A stretch of DNA of 64,000 bases from Colwellia sp. 39_35_sub15_T18. Lineage in GTDB: Bacteria; Pseudomonadota; Gammaproteobacteria; Enterobacterales; Alteromonadaceae. The stretch lies in assembly GCA_002162675.1 (NCBI GenBank), contig MAAE01000064.1:1-64000 (forward strand), written 5' to 3'. A program made the position numbers and the translations under genes. Shown here piece by piece: positions 1-9,498 of this stretch. The notes under the pieces are model-generated. The model searched no databases. It saw only the letters and a program-made list of their open reading frames with translations, and was not told the origin of the DNA. Each line of letters opens with the position of its first letter. The stretch's first letter is position 1.

Positions 1-56
1 AAAAGTAGGTTCCAGTATCGCAAGATGTGAGAGTTCAAGTCTCTTGACCCGTACCA
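1..56 (+). pseudogene. degenerate tRNA-Leu(TAG) copy, cut by window start
   Basis: The 3' part of a leucine-type tRNA is visible: anticodon-side bases TAGGTTCCAG, a class II variable arm, a TΨC arm (GAGAG, TTCAAGT, CTCTT) and a GACCCGT-ACCA end. It is the first of three similar units here. The part of the anticodon stem that is visible has no 5' partner, as in the two complete copies that follow. An intact source gene probably lies just upstream of the window. Confidence 0.6.
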
Positions 57-100
57 TTTTGATAACCCCCAACTCAATACTTAATTTCAATGAAAACACA

Positions 101-190
101 TAGCGGAATTGCCAGACGTGCTGCTTATGTTGAGAAAAGTAGGTTCCAGCACCGCAAGATGTGAGAGTTCAAGTCTATTGATCCGTACCA
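101..190 (+). pseudogene. degenerate tRNA-Leu(TAG) copy 2
   Basis: The D-arm region (GCGGAATTGCCAGACG) and the 3' half match bacterial tRNA-Leu. About 12 extra bases lie between the D arm and the TAG anticodon, so the anticodon stem cannot form normally. The bases before the D arm do not pair with the ATCCGTACCA end, so there is no acceptor stem. It is not expected to be a working tRNA. Confidence 0.65.
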
Positions 191-260
191 TTTTGATCCC
201 CTTCTAACTTAATAAAATCAATAAACTTCAATAAACTTCAATCAAGTTAATAAAATTACA

Positions 261-350
261 TAGCGGAATTGCCAGACGCGCTGCTTATGTTGAGAAAAGT
301 AGGTTCCAGTATCGCAAGATGTGAGAGTTCAAGTCTCTTGACCCGTACCA
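261..350 (+). pseudogene. degenerate tRNA-Leu(TAG) copy 3
   Basis: Nearly identical to the copy ending at 190, with the same extra bases before the TAG anticodon (300-302), an intact TΨC arm and an encoded CCA. The unit repeats with a period of about 134-160 bp, separated by A/T-rich spacers. The 3' half is better conserved than the 5' half in all three copies. Confidence 0.65.
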
Positions 351-620
351 TTTTGATAAAACCCCACACTCAATAAAACCCCTTCAAACCAAAGCAACCT
401 TATAAAATATGCTATTTTGGTTTTTTGTGTCTAACAAAATCGTCAACTAAAATGCATCATCCATAATACGTATATTCTTCTGTACCTATATCTGAACACT
501 TTACCCTCCTCAACTCGCCTATAATTACTTTACCTCGACTAGTGTGCACAAAATTGAAGTGATAAGGTTCATTCAAATATAAAAGTAACTCTTTCACAGA
601 AAAAATGAGGAAATATAAGC
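351..620. other. intergenic region upstream of leucine dehydrogenase
   Basis: No gene is seen. The region is A/T-rich and should hold the promoter of the gene at 621. A Shine-Dalgarno-like GAGG sits about 10 bases before the ATG. No convincing operator was recognised. Confidence 0.4.
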
Positions 621-1655
621 ATGGCTTTTTTTGATTTAGCAGATTTTGACAACCATGAACAAGTTGTCTTTTGCAGTGATGAAAAATCAGGATTCAAAGC
701 AATCATTGCTGTTCATAGTACCGCACTAGGTCCAGCCGTAGGTGGTTGTAGAATGTGGGATTATGCCAGTGATGAAGATGCACTCGTCGATGCTTTGCGC
801 TTATCTAAAGGTATGACTTATAAAAATGCTATGGCAGGCCTAAAAATGGGCGGTGGAAAGTCAGTGATTATTGGTGATGCTAAGGCAATCAAATCTGAAG
901 CACTTTTTAAGGCATTTGGTGAAGCACTCAACGGGTTAAATGGCCGTTATTTAAGCGCGGAAGATGTCAATATAACGACAGCTGATATCGCCATAACTAA
1001 TACAGTAACCCCGTTTGTAACAGGAACCGAAGGTAAAAGTGGCGACCCTGGCCCATTCACAGCCTTAGGGACATTTTTAGGCGTTAAAGCCTGTGTTAAA
1101 CACAAGTTTAATCGTGATGATTTAAGTGGCCTTAAAGTAGCCGTACAGGGCTTAGGGAGCGTGGGTTATGGTTTATGTGAATATTTACATAACGCTGGAG
1201 TCGAGTTATTTGTTACCGACATCAATCGTGTTGCTCTTGATAAAGCAGCCACCGAACTTGGTGCCACGATTGTTGGTTTAGATGATATTTATGATCAAGA
1301 TGTTGACGTTTATGCCCCTTGTGCCCTTGGTGCTAGCATTAACGATGATACCATCAAGCGTATCAAAGCCAGTATTATTGCTGGTTGTGCCAATAATCAA
1401 CTCGCTGAACCACGTCATGATCAAGCATTAGTTGATGCTGAAATTTTATATGCACCTGATTATGTTATTAATGCTGGTGGCATTATCAATATTTCTTTTG
1501 AAGAAAATTACTGCGCTGAAAAAGCCACTAAAAAGGTAGAAGAGATTTACCATACTTTACTTGATGTATTTACTAAAGCTGATCAGCAAAATAAGCCTAC
1601 CGGCATTATTGCTGATGAAATGGCGCGTGAAATAATTAACCAGGGTGGTAAGTAG
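621..1655 (+). CDS. ldh: leucine dehydrogenase (Glu/Leu/Phe/Val dehydrogenase family)
   Basis: This cytoplasmic enzyme deaminates leucine and other branched-chain amino acids to 2-oxo acids with NAD+, the first step of their catabolism. The 344-residue length is typical. The substrate-binding and catalytic lysines fall at K68 (GMTYKNA) and K80 (GLKMGGGK), as in the Bacillus enzyme. The NAD-binding Rossmann motif GLGSVGYG lies near residue 180. A GAGG ribosome-binding site precedes the ATG. It stands alone and ends in a strong hairpin. Valine or phenylalanine preference cannot be excluded from sequence. Confidence 0.93.
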   Translation: MAFFDLADFDNHEQVVFCSDEKSGFKAIIAVHSTALGPAVGGCRMWDYASDEDALVDALRLSKGMTYKNAMAGLKMGGGKSVIIGDAKAIKSEALFKAFGEALNGLNGRYLSAEDVNITTADIAITNTVTPFVTGTEGKSGDPGPFTALGTFLGVKACVKHKFNRDDLSGLKVAVQGLGSVGYGLCEYLHNAGVELFVTDINRVALDKAATELGATIVGLDDIYDQDVDVYAPCALGASINDDTIKRIKASIIAGCANNQLAEPRHDQALVDAEILYAPDYVINAGGIINISFEENYCAEKATKKVEEIYHTLLDVFTKADQQNKPTGIIADEMAREIINQGGK

Positions 1656-1681
1656 CCAGTAAGGCTACGGCGATTTCAAGA

Positions 1682-1716
1682 ATTATTCCCTCAAACTTAT
1701 TGTTTGAGGGAATAAT
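1682..1716. terminator. 15-bp perfect hairpin, bidirectional terminator
   Basis: Arms 1682-1696 and 1702-1716 are perfectly complementary around a 5-base loop. It lies between the convergent ends of leucine dehydrogenase and the gene at 1761-2168. There is no long T-run; the A/T-rich stem base could serve both directions. Confidence 0.7.
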
Positions 1717-1760
1717 GTTAGCGTTGAATATTAGCAACGATTACTGACTATTATTGACAA

Positions 1761-2168
1761 CTATTCAAGATGCCAAAGTTTTTCTTGCTGATACATATCG
1801 TATAAACCTTCGGCGCTACCAATCAATAATTGAGCAAATTTCTCTTGTTCTTTATCACCTGTTTTCAATAAATTTTCAGCTTGCATCTGCCATTTGAACG
1901 AAAAATGACGTACAGCTTCACGTGCATTTGGAGCAACATCAAAGGCATTATGATCACTGGGTAAATCACCACAAATAACCCAAAGGTAACTACCATCAAG
2001 TACTTTAAGTTTCCATATTGACATAATCGGTACTAAATAACGGCTTTCTTCAACAATAACACTATCGGTGACTAAACCTTGAGTTGCTAAGTACTTAGTA
2101 GCAATCTGATATTGCTCTCTAATCCATTGCTGCTGTTGTTCAGCTGTCATGTCTTGCTTTTGTGTCAT
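1761..2168 (-). CDS. conserved hypothetical protein, probable DUF4826 family
   Basis: A 135-residue soluble protein rich in Gln, Glu and Trp, without signal peptide or membrane segment. It resembles the DUF4826 proteins of Alteromonadales; this is recognition from memory and moderately sure. No catalytic motif is visible. It starts 56 bases after purC on the same strand and has an AAGGG site before the ATG, so it is probably cotranscribed with purC. The function is unknown. Confidence 0.75.
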   Translation of the reverse strand: MTQKQDMTAEQQQQWIREQYQIATKYLATQGLVTDSVIVEESRYLVPIMSIWKLKVLDGSYLWVICGDLPSDHNAFDVAPNAREAVRHFSFKWQMQAENLLKTGDKEQEKFAQLLIGSAEGLYDMYQQEKLWHLE

Positions 2169-2224
2169 ATCATGCCCTTTATTAATAGTAACCGTGATTC
2201 ACTTCAAATAACTCAATCATTAAC

Positions 2225-3328
2225 TTAATCAATTAACTGATATTGTTCTCGTAAAATTTTAACAATTTCGGCTTTTGGATTATCGCTTAATACAATTTTT
2301 TCACCAGTAATTTTTTCCGCAATATCCGTATACGTTTTAGATACATCCATCAAGACAGATAATGGTAACTCATTATCACGAGCTAATGCTTCGCGCTCAG
2401 GCATACGATCTTTATTTAATAAAATATCAGCATCAGGGAAGTGCTTAAGTAATAACTGACGGAAACCTTCTTTAGAGTTTTCAACTACGTTACCTGCTCG
2501 GTATTCTTCACCATCCCAGATACGTGATGAATCAGGCGTACCCACTTCATCCATATAAATTAATTTGTCATTACCCGCTTTATCTTTCACATAACCAAAT
2601 TCAAACTTGGTATCGACAAATATTTGATCAAGCTTGTTTAGTGCACTTGAAATAACATCAAAACCTTCCGTTAATAGCTTTTCATATAAAGCAATATCAT
2701 CCGTAGATTTAAAGTTAAATGCTGTAAAGTTATCTTCAATGTTCTTACGGGTTATATTCACGTCATCTACCGCAGGAACCCCTGGAATGCCTTCCAAAAT
2801 GCCTTTAGTTGATGGTGTTTGTAAAAGCTTGGTTAATTTAGAGTCTTTAGTTAACCCTTCACTTAATTCAATGCCACAAAACTCACGTTCACCTTTTACG
2901 TAACTGCGCCACATAGAGCCAGTGATATATTGGCGGCAAATAGCCTCAATCATCACAGGTTTTGCTTTTTGGACAATCCATACAAACGGATGTGGAATAT
3001 CAAGAATATGGCTATCTGCAAGCCCTTGCTCTTTAAATAATTTAAACCAATGATTCGAGATTGCATTGAGTGCTGCACCTTTACCTGGTACACCTTTCAT
3101 TCCGCCCTCACCTTGCCATATACAATCAAAAGCAGAAATACGATCACTAATGACCATAATAGCTAAGGGAGTATCGCTAGGGACATCATAGCCTTTCTCT
3201 TCAATTAAACGCTTACTGTCTATTTCAGTTAACCAATAAACAGAGCGTACCTTACCGCTATGTACTGGTGCATCAGTGCGAATAGGTAAATCATTATTTA
3301 CCGCTAAAACTTTATCAGCTAGATTCAT
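2225..3328 (-). CDS. purC: phosphoribosyl-aminoimidazole-succinocarboxamide synthase
   Basis: SAICAR synthetase joins aspartate to CAIR with ATP in step 8 of purine synthesis. The protein has 367 residues, the long type found in Vibrio and Shewanella rather than the ~237-residue E. coli type. Recognisable stretches are SGKVRSVY (near residue 24), the ATP-site region SDRISAFD (near 62) and [10 protein letters not shown] (near 260). No operator such as a PurR box was identified upstream. The neighbour at 1761-2168 may share its transcript. Confidence 0.94.
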   Translation of the reverse strand: MNLADKVLAVNNDLPIRTDAPVHSGKVRSVYWLTEIDSKRLIEEKGYDVPSDTPLAIMVISDRISAFDCIWQGEGGMKGVPGKGAALNAISNHWFKLFKEQGLADSHILDIPHPFVWIVQKAKPVMIEAICRQYITGSMWRSYVKGEREFCGIELSEGLTKDSKLTKLLQTPSTKGILEGIPGVPAVDDVNITRKNIEDNFTAFNFKSTDDIALYEKLLTEGFDVISSALNKLDQIFVDTKFEFGYVKDKAGNDKLIYMDEVGTPDSSRIWDGEEYRAGNVVENSKEGFRQLLLKHFPDADILLNKDRMPEREALARDNELPLSVLMDVSKTYTDIAEKITGEKIVLSDNPKAEIVKILREQYQLID

Positions 3329-3462
3329 GGTGTTAGACCTTAATTATCAATAGTTAAATTAATTATAGCGAATATCATTTTGCACTAATAAAATAATATT
3401 CGATATAATAACAAAGTAATTTTAATATATTATTACGACGGATTTCAGTTCAATTTCAAGGT

Positions 3463-3499
3463 TAAAGCACGGAGCTAATGACTATTAGTGAGTACTTTA
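3463..3499. repeat. nested-hairpin dispersed repeat, copy 1
   Basis: Outer arms TAAAGCAC and GTACTTTA enclose GGAG, a CTAAT-GACT-ATTAG hairpin, and TGA. The same plan (outer stem, GGAG or AGAG facing TGA or TAA, inner hairpin) recurs at 5001-5066 and 31579-31642. It lies upstream of purC and beyond the rplT terminator. Confidence 0.5.
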
Positions 3500-3536
3500 A
3501 AACGCAGAAAATGGGCTAAAAGACAAGTAAGAATCA

Positions 3537-3571
3537 TTAAAAAAAGAAAAAGGACGCCTAAGCGTCCTTTT
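3537..3571 (-). terminator. Rho-independent terminator of the thrS-infC-rpmI-rplT operon
   Basis: On the minus strand a 9-bp perfect stem (AAAGGACGC / GCGTCCTTT) with a TTAG loop is followed by a T-rich run. It starts about 20 bases after the rplT stop codon. Confidence 0.9.
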
Positions 3572-3590
3572 CTAAATCACATATCAATTC

Positions 3591-3953
<363 letters not shown>

Positions 3954-3965
3954 CTATCTCTCCTA

Positions 3966-4160
3966 TTAACCGTGACGTAAAAGTTTTTTAACTGACTTAA
4001 TGTCAGCTGCAGCGATCATGCTTTTAGCACGCAAATGACGCTTAACTTTAGTACGACGCTTAGTCAAGATATGACGAAGGCCAGCTTGTTTGAACTTATA
4101 GCCATTAGCTGTTTTTTTAAAGCGCTTTGCAGCACCTTTATTGGTTTTCATTTTAGGCAT
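3966..4160 (-). CDS. rpmI: 50S ribosomal protein L35
   Basis: A 64-residue basic protein of the large subunit, starting [20 protein letters not shown], with the typical [17 protein letters not shown] stretch. It sits between infC and rplT. The 232 bases upstream to infC leave room for an L20-responsive leader. Confidence 0.97.
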   Translation of the reverse strand: MPKMKTNKGAAKRFKKTANGYKFKQAGLRHILTKRRTKVKRHLRAKSMIAAADIKSVKKLLRHG

Positions 4161-4392
4161 GGGATAACTCTCAAATTTATACCCTTAACTATTAAAAGTA
4201 GAATAGGTATATGCCAAATATTAAGTAGCGAGGGCGAAACAAATTATTCTCACTAAAAGTGCGAATAATTAATTTACTTGCAAGCCTGTACTACCAGCGT
4301 AAAGATAAAATTGGTGAATCAACTAACGACTTGAAGTTCGTTACTATGAACGCACTACTCGTCACTAAACTGATTACTTGTCAAACCAAAGA
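4161..4392 (-). other. infC-rpmI intergenic leader
   Basis: This 232-base gap is unusually long for a translation operon and may be the L20-binding control region known from E. coli. A short imperfect hairpin (AACGA...TCGTT, about 4325-4345) is visible. No sequence match to the E. coli pseudoknot was established. Confidence 0.3.
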
Positions 4393-4944
4393 TTATCTAT
4401 TTTTAGGGGCTAGAACCATCACCATCTGACGCCCTTCCGCTCTACGCGGAAAGAATTCAACTACGGTTAGTTCTGCTAAATCGTTTTTAACGCGAGCTAG
4501 TAGTTCTAAACCAAGTTCTTGGTGGGCCATCTCACGGCCACGGAAACGTAATGTAACCTTGACCTTGTCGCCGCCTTCTAAAAAGCGTTTCAGGTTACGT
4601 AATTTCACCTGATAATCGCCTTCATCTGTACCAGGACGGAATTTAATTTCCTTAACCTGTATTTGTTTTTGCTTTTTACGTTGTTCTTTTTGTTCTTTAG
4701 ATTTCTCATAAAGAAACTTGCCGTAATCCATAACACGACAAACAGGAGGTTTGGCCGTTGGACTTATTTCAACAAGATCAACACCAGCATCATCAGCTTG
4801 ATCCATAGCTTCATCTAATGAAACTATGCCACCTGGCTCGCCGTCATATTTTATTAAACGAACTTCATTACCAGCAATACCCGTGATTAACTCATTTAAA
4901 CGATGTGCTGGCTCTTTTTGCCCGCCTCGTTGTCCACCTTTAAT
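4393..4944 (-). CDS. infC: translation initiation factor IF-3 (AUU start proposed)
   Basis: IF-3 binds the 30S subunit and checks start-codon fidelity. Conserved stretches include [23 protein letters not shown] and [15 protein letters not shown]. An ATG lies at 4950, but two codons inside is ATT-AAA-GGT-GGA, which matches the E. coli AUU start and its N terminus (M-K-G-G). The AGGAGG at 4959-4954 is 3 bases from the ATG and 9 bases from the ATT, so spacing favours AUU. The product would have 183 residues; the ATG would give 185. A rare start allows IF-3 to repress itself. Confidence 0.93.
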   Translation of the reverse strand: MKGGQRGGQKEPAHRLNELITGIAGNEVRLIKYDGEPGGIVSLDEAMDQADDAGVDLVEISPTAKPPVCRVMDYGKFLYEKSKEQKEQRKKQKQIQVKEIKFRPGTDEGDYQVKLRNLKRFLEGGDKVKVTLRFRGREMAHQELGLELLARVKNDLAELTVVEFFPRRAEGRQMVMVLAPKNR

Positions 4945-4959
4945 AGCCATGTTCCTCCT
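4942..4959 (-). promoter_or_regulatory. infC ribosome-binding site and rare AUU start
   Basis: AGGAGG at 4959-4954, ATG at 4950-4948 and ATT at 4944-4942. The 3-base gap to ATG is too short for good initiation; the 9-base gap to ATT is workable. This decides the start codon in favour of AUU, as in other enterobacterial and marine infC genes. Confidence 0.65.
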
Positions 4960-5000
4960 ACAGAAACTCTTTTTTGTTGACTTATATATTTGTTATTTAA

Positions 5001-5066
5001 TTCTATTTCGTTGTTGTCAGTGCTCATTGACGTTCGTCAACTCCGCGCTTCCGCCTAGAAATAGAA
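5001..5066. repeat. nested-hairpin dispersed repeat, copy 2 (thrS-infC gap)
   Basis: Perfect 9-bp outer arms (5001-5009 and 5058-5066) enclose, read on the minus strand, AGCGC-GGAG-TTGACG...CGTCAA-TGAGCACT. The plan matches the copies at 3463 and 31579. It lies in the thrS mRNA between thrS and infC, where it could affect RNA processing or infC expression. Confidence 0.6.
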
Positions 5067-5173
5067 CTAAATATCGGCTATCTAAGTTACAAAACTGTGT
5101 AAATTAAATAGCTATTATTTATTTTAAGTTCCTGAGCAAATCATTTTTATAAATTCACTGCTCGAAACTTTGT

Positions 5174-7084
5174 TTATTGTCTCGTTTTAACTTCTTCACC
5201 TAACTTAGCGATAAAATCATCAACAGACATTTTTCCTAAATCTTCACCACTTCGAGTTCTGACAGCAATTTCACCTGCTTCCATTTCTTTGTCACCGACA
5301 ACTAAAAGGTAAGGAACTCTCTTTAAAGTGTGCTCGCGGATTTTAAAGCCTATTTTCTCATTTCTCAAGTCTAGTTTTGCTCTAAAGCCATTTTCTTTTA
5401 GTTTTTTAACAACTTTTTTACAATATTCACCCTGTTTGTCGGTAATATTCATAATTGTTGCTTGAATTGGCGATAACCACGTTGGGAACTTCCCCGTGTA
5501 CTCTTCAATTAAAATACCAATAAAACGTTCTAATGAGCCTAAAATAGCTCGATGGATCATGACAGGAGTATATCGTTCGTTGTCTTCACCAACATAAGTC
5601 GCGCCTAAACGCTCTGGTAAGGCAAAATCAAGCTGCACTGTGCCACATTGCCACGCACGACCTAAACAGTCCATTAAGGTGAATTCAATTTTAGGACCGT
5701 AGAATGCGCCCTCACCCGGTAAATATTCAAATTCAATGTTGCTATCAGTTAATGCTTGCGCAAGACCCGCTTCAGCTTTATCCCATATTTCATCACTACC
5801 AATACGGTTTTCAGGACGTGTTGATAATTTAACAATAACATCTTCAAAACCAAATGAGCCGTAAACGTCGTAAACCATTTCAATACATTTGGTTACTTCC
5901 GCTTGTACTTGTGACTCCATACAGAAAATATGAGCGTCATCTTGGGTAAAGCCACGTACACGCATTAAACCGTGTAGTGAGCCTGATGGTTCATTACGAT
6001 GACAACAACCAAACTCAGCAATACGTAATGGTAAGTCTCGGTATGATTTCAAACCTTGATTAAAAATTTGCACATGACCTGGGCAATTCATTGGTTTAAT
6101 GGCATATTCACGCTTTTCAGACGTGGTGGTAAACATACCATCAGCATATTTATCCCAGTGACCTGATTTTTCCCACAGGCTTCTGTCCATCATCATAGGT
6201 GCTTTAACTTCGTCATAATCATATTCATGTAATTTTTCACGAATAAACTTTTCTAACTCAGTATAAATAGTCCAACCATCATTATGCCAAAACACCATAC
6301 CCGGCGCTTCTTCTTGCCAATGGAATAAATCTAAGGTTTTACCAATTTTACGGTGATCACGTTTTTCGGCTTCAGCTAGGCGCTGAATATAAGCCTTAAG
6401 CTGCTTTTTGTCAGCCCATGCTGTGCCATAAACGCGTTGTAACATTTTATTGTCGCTATCACCGCGCCAGTAAGCACCCGCTAATTTCATCAATTTAAAA
6501 TGGTGACAATGACGCATACTAGGTACATGTGGACCACGGCACATATCAATATATTCTTCATGGTGATATAAAGCAGGTGTATCATCTTGAGAGATATTTT
6601 CATCTAAAATTTCAATTTTATAGCTTTCACCACGTTCTTCAAAAGCATCTCTGGCTATTTGCCACGAACCTACTTTTTTCACCACTTGATAATTGGTACG
6701 CGCCAATTCGGTCATACGCTTTTCAAGTTTAACTAAGTCATCTGTCGTGATGGTATGTTCTAGGTCGACATCGTAATAAAAACCATTATCGATAGTAGGG
6801 CCGATAGCCATTTTAGTGTCAGGCCATAATTGTTTAATTGCATGACCTAATAAATGCGCACAAGAGTGACGAATTATTTCTAATCCTTCATCATCTTTAC
6901 TGGTAATAAGTTGTAAGGCGGCATCGGCTTCAATTAATTCACAAGCATCGACTAAATCACCATTAATACGGCCAGCAATAGTTGCTTTAGCAAGGCCTGG
7001 ACCGATATCTAGGGCGACATCCATTACCGATACAGCAGAATCAAAAGAACGGGTTGAACCATCAGGGAGAGTAATTATAGGCAT
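5174..7084 (-). CDS. thrS: threonyl-tRNA synthetase
   Basis: This class II synthetase charges tRNA-Thr. Domains in order are TGS (residues 1-60, [10 protein letters not shown]), the editing domain with [10 protein letters not shown], the catalytic core with the zinc Cys in [10 protein letters not shown] and motif 2 [11 protein letters not shown], then motif 3 ([11 protein letters not shown]) and the anticodon-binding domain. I chose the ATG at 7084, preceded by AAGGAA, because it matches the E. coli N terminus; an upstream in-frame ATG at 7117 adds 11 unrelated residues. The protein has 636 residues. It heads the translation operon. Confidence 0.96.
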   Translation of the reverse strand: MPIITLPDGSTRSFDSAVSVMDVALDIGPGLAKATIAGRINGDLVDACELIEADAALQLITSKDDEGLEIIRHSCAHLLGHAIKQLWPDTKMAIGPTIDNGFYYDVDLEHTITTDDLVKLEKRMTELARTNYQVVKKVGSWQIARDAFEERGESYKIEILDENISQDDTPALYHHEEYIDMCRGPHVPSMRHCHHFKLMKLAGAYWRGDSDNKMLQRVYGTAWADKKQLKAYIQRLAEAEKRDHRKIGKTLDLFHWQEEAPGMVFWHNDGWTIYTELEKFIREKLHEYDYDEVKAPMMMDRSLWEKSGHWDKYADGMFTTTSEKREYAIKPMNCPGHVQIFNQGLKSYRDLPLRIAEFGCCHRNEPSGSLHGLMRVRGFTQDDAHIFCMESQVQAEVTKCIEMVYDVYGSFGFEDVIVKLSTRPENRIGSDEIWDKAEAGLAQALTDSNIEFEYLPGEGAFYGPKIEFTLMDCLGRAWQCGTVQLDFALPERLGATYVGEDNERYTPVMIHRAILGSLERFIGILIEEYTGKFPTWLSPIQATIMNITDKQGEYCKKVVKKLKENGFRAKLDLRNEKIGFKIREHTLKRVPYLLVVGDKEMEAGEIAVRTRSGEDLGKMSVDDFIAKLGEEVKTRQ

Positions 7085-7155
7085 GAAATTTTCCTTATCA
7101 GTGGTGGCACATACCAAGTGTCACGTGACATTTATTAGAGATATTTAAAATAGAA

Positions 7156-7231
7156 AAAGAGCCATACCCATGATACTTCAAGTATGCGAGTTTCCTGCAT
7201 ATTGAGATAACATGAGTATCTATAGCTCTTT
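7156..7231. repeat. short palindromic element upstream of thrS, related to the MITE at 49675
   Basis: A 7-bp outer stem (7156-7162 with 7225-7231) encloses arms ATACCCATGATACTTCAAG (from 7164) and the reverse-facing GCATATTGAGATAACATGAG (from 7197). These ends resemble the terminal repeats of the larger element at 49675-49938. The whole folds into a long branched hairpin in the region where the thrS promoter or leader must lie. Confidence 0.5.
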
Positions 7232-7392
7232 AAAAAAATGATTTACATTAATTGCCAGCAATTGTAAAAGCCTTGCTGTTCATACACAAGTAATATTAAC
7301 CAAATATCTGATGAAAACATAAAAAATTAATAAAAGTAGGCTATTATTTATTTAACAACAAAAATCAACTTAAATAGTGGCAAGATGCTGTT

Positions 7393-9492
7393 ATGTATTT
7401 AGAAAGTCCAAAATCATCAACAGAAAGTGAAATTTTTTTCCAAACCCTAGTGAATGAATCATCACAAGGTATTAGTGTTGCCGATTTAAAAGGCCGTTAC
7501 GTTTTTGTTAATCCTTATTTTTGTCAAATGATGGGCTATAGCGAGACCGAATTATTAACGATGACCGTCTTTGATCTGAAAGCGCCTGAACAAGATCATG
7601 CTTCTTTTGGGCAAACTAAAACCGTCAAAGAAAACTTAACAGCACAAGTATTATTGCAAAAAAATGATGGCACTATTTTCATGTCAGAAGTGGTTAACCG
7701 AAATATAACCGTAACTGGGCAAGCTTATGTTTTGAGTACCGTACTTAATATTAGCGAACGAATAGTCACCGAAAAAGCTTTATTAAAGAGTGAAAAACGC
7801 AATAGCGTAATAATACAAATAGCCAATGACGGTGTTTGGGATTGGCACCTTGATACTGGCTTGGTAGAGTTTGATGAACGTTACTACACTATGGCTGGCT
7901 ATAAAAAAGACGAATTTCCTTATGCACTTGAAGAATGGCAAAAACGAGTGCATAAAGATGATGTTGTTCACGCCACTAATAGCTGTCAATCATATTTAGC
8001 AGGCACTTCAAGTAACTTTGATATTGAATTTAGGTTTTTACGAAAGAACAATACTTATATGTGGATCCACGGCAAAGGTAAAATTGTCGAACGTGATGAA
8101 AATGGCACTCCTTTACGCTTTATTGGCACACATTCAGATATTAGTGTGCAAAAAGAGCATGAAGAAAAAATTCTTCATCAAGCCCACTTCGACTCGTTAA
8201 CTTTTTTACCCAACCGTTTCTTATCCCTAGACCGGCTAACCATTGCCTGTAAAGAAGCCAAAAGAAATAATGAGCTCGTTGCACTATTATTTTTAGACTT
8301 GGATGATTTTAAAAAAGTGAATGACACTTTAGGCCATGAAGTGGGTGATCGACTATTAATTGATGCTGCCGATCGCTTGCGCCATGTTGTCCGTAGTATA
8401 GATACAGTAGGTCGCCTAGGTGGTGATGAATTTATTATCATACTTGGCGGCTTAAAAACGCCTAAAGAAGCCCAACCCATAGTAGAGAGCTTACTGAAAC
8501 AATTTAGAAATATGTTTGTCATTAATTCAAGAGAGTTACTACTGACAACAAGTATTGGTGTTGCTGTGTATCCTAATGATGCCAGTGATTCTTCTGAATT
8601 ACTTCGTAATGCAGACTCGGCTATGTACGCTGCCAAAGAATGTGGCAGAAATACCTATTCTTATTACACTAGCCAAATGAACGAATGCGCTCAACGGCGT
8701 TTAGCCATTGAGGAGCAACTGCATGGTGCACTGTCTAGAAATGAATTTTGTGTTTATTACCAACCTAAAGTAGATATTGTTAGCTCCAAAATAATGGGGG
8801 CAGAAGCATTACTGCGTTGGCATAATCCTATATTGGGCAATGTACCTCCTGATGAATTTATCAGTATTGCTGAACACACTGGCGCTATTATTCAACTTGG
8901 TCAATTTGTGCTGCAAGAAGCATTAAAACAAACGGCTATTTGGCAACAAAATTTTAATATTAATTTTCAAGTTGCCGTAAATTTATCACCTCGACAATTT
9001 AGAGACTTACAACTCATTGATATGATCAAAGCAAACCTTGAAAAAAACAAGGTTTCACCCGCACTTTTAGAGCTAGAAATTACCGAAGGAGTTCTGCTAT
9101 CAGGTCATGTCCATGTGAAAAAGGTGCTGAAAACTATTACCGAACTTGGTATTAAAATGGCTATGGATGATTTTGGTACTGGTTACTCTTCGCTTAGCTA
9201 CCTTAGAGAATATCCTTTTGATGTATTGAAAATAGATCGTAGCTTTATCAGTGAAATGACCTCCAGCTATAAAGATAAAGCATTAATTAACGCGGTGATT
9301 TCTATGTCACATGCGTTAAATTTAAAGGTGGTTGCCGAAGGTATTGAAACAGAGCAACAGCTTGAGTCATTAAGACATTTAGGCTGCGATTATGGTCAAG
9401 GTTATTTATTTAGCAAACCATTAAGTATTGAAGATATGACGAGGTTATTAAATGATAACCCCGACGCCAGCACACTTTTAAAACACAACTAA
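7393..9492 (+). CDS. PAS-PAS-GGDEF-EAL cyclic-di-GMP turnover protein
   Basis: A 699-residue cytoplasmic protein with two PAS/PAC sensor domains (about 15-125 and 135-255), a diguanylate cyclase domain (about 265-425) and an EAL phosphodiesterase domain (about 440-690). GGDEF is intact at 343-347 and the inhibitory RxxD site is kept (RSID, 334-337). EAL is intact at 471-473 (EALLRW), as is DDFGTGYSSL. Both activities are possible from sequence. No membrane segment is seen. The PAS ligand is unknown. It is a single gene, convergent with the next at a 6-base gap. Confidence 0.93.
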   Translation: MYLESPKSSTESEIFFQTLVNESSQGISVADLKGRYVFVNPYFCQMMGYSETELLTMTVFDLKAPEQDHASFGQTKTVKENLTAQVLLQKNDGTIFMSEVVNRNITVTGQAYVLSTVLNISERIVTEKALLKSEKRNSVIIQIANDGVWDWHLDTGLVEFDERYYTMAGYKKDEFPYALEEWQKRVHKDDVVHATNSCQSYLAGTSSNFDIEFRFLRKNNTYMWIHGKGKIVERDENGTPLRFIGTHSDISVQKEHEEKILHQAHFDSLTFLPNRFLSLDRLTIACKEAKRNNELVALLFLDLDDFKKVNDTLGHEVGDRLLIDAADRLRHVVRSIDTVGRLGGDEFIIILGGLKTPKEAQPIVESLLKQFRNMFVINSRELLLTTSIGVAVYPNDASDSSELLRNADSAMYAAKECGRNTYSYYTSQMNECAQRRLAIEEQLHGALSRNEFCVYYQPKVDIVSSKIMGAEALLRWHNPILGNVPPDEFISIAEHTGAIIQLGQFVLQEALKQTAIWQQNFNINFQVAVNLSPRQFRDLQLIDMIKANLEKNKVSPALLELEITEGVLLSGHVHVKKVLKTITELGIKMAMDDFGTGYSSLSYLREYPFDVLKIDRSFISEMTSSYKDKALINAVISMSHALNLKVVAEGIETEQQLESLRHLGCDYGQGYLFSKPLSIEDMTRLLNDNPDASTLLKHN

Positions 9493-9498
9493 ATTGGA

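Noticed and set aside
1-350. CRISPR array
   Set aside because: The repeated units are about 90 bases long and tRNA-like, with A/T-rich related spacers. No cas gene is present.
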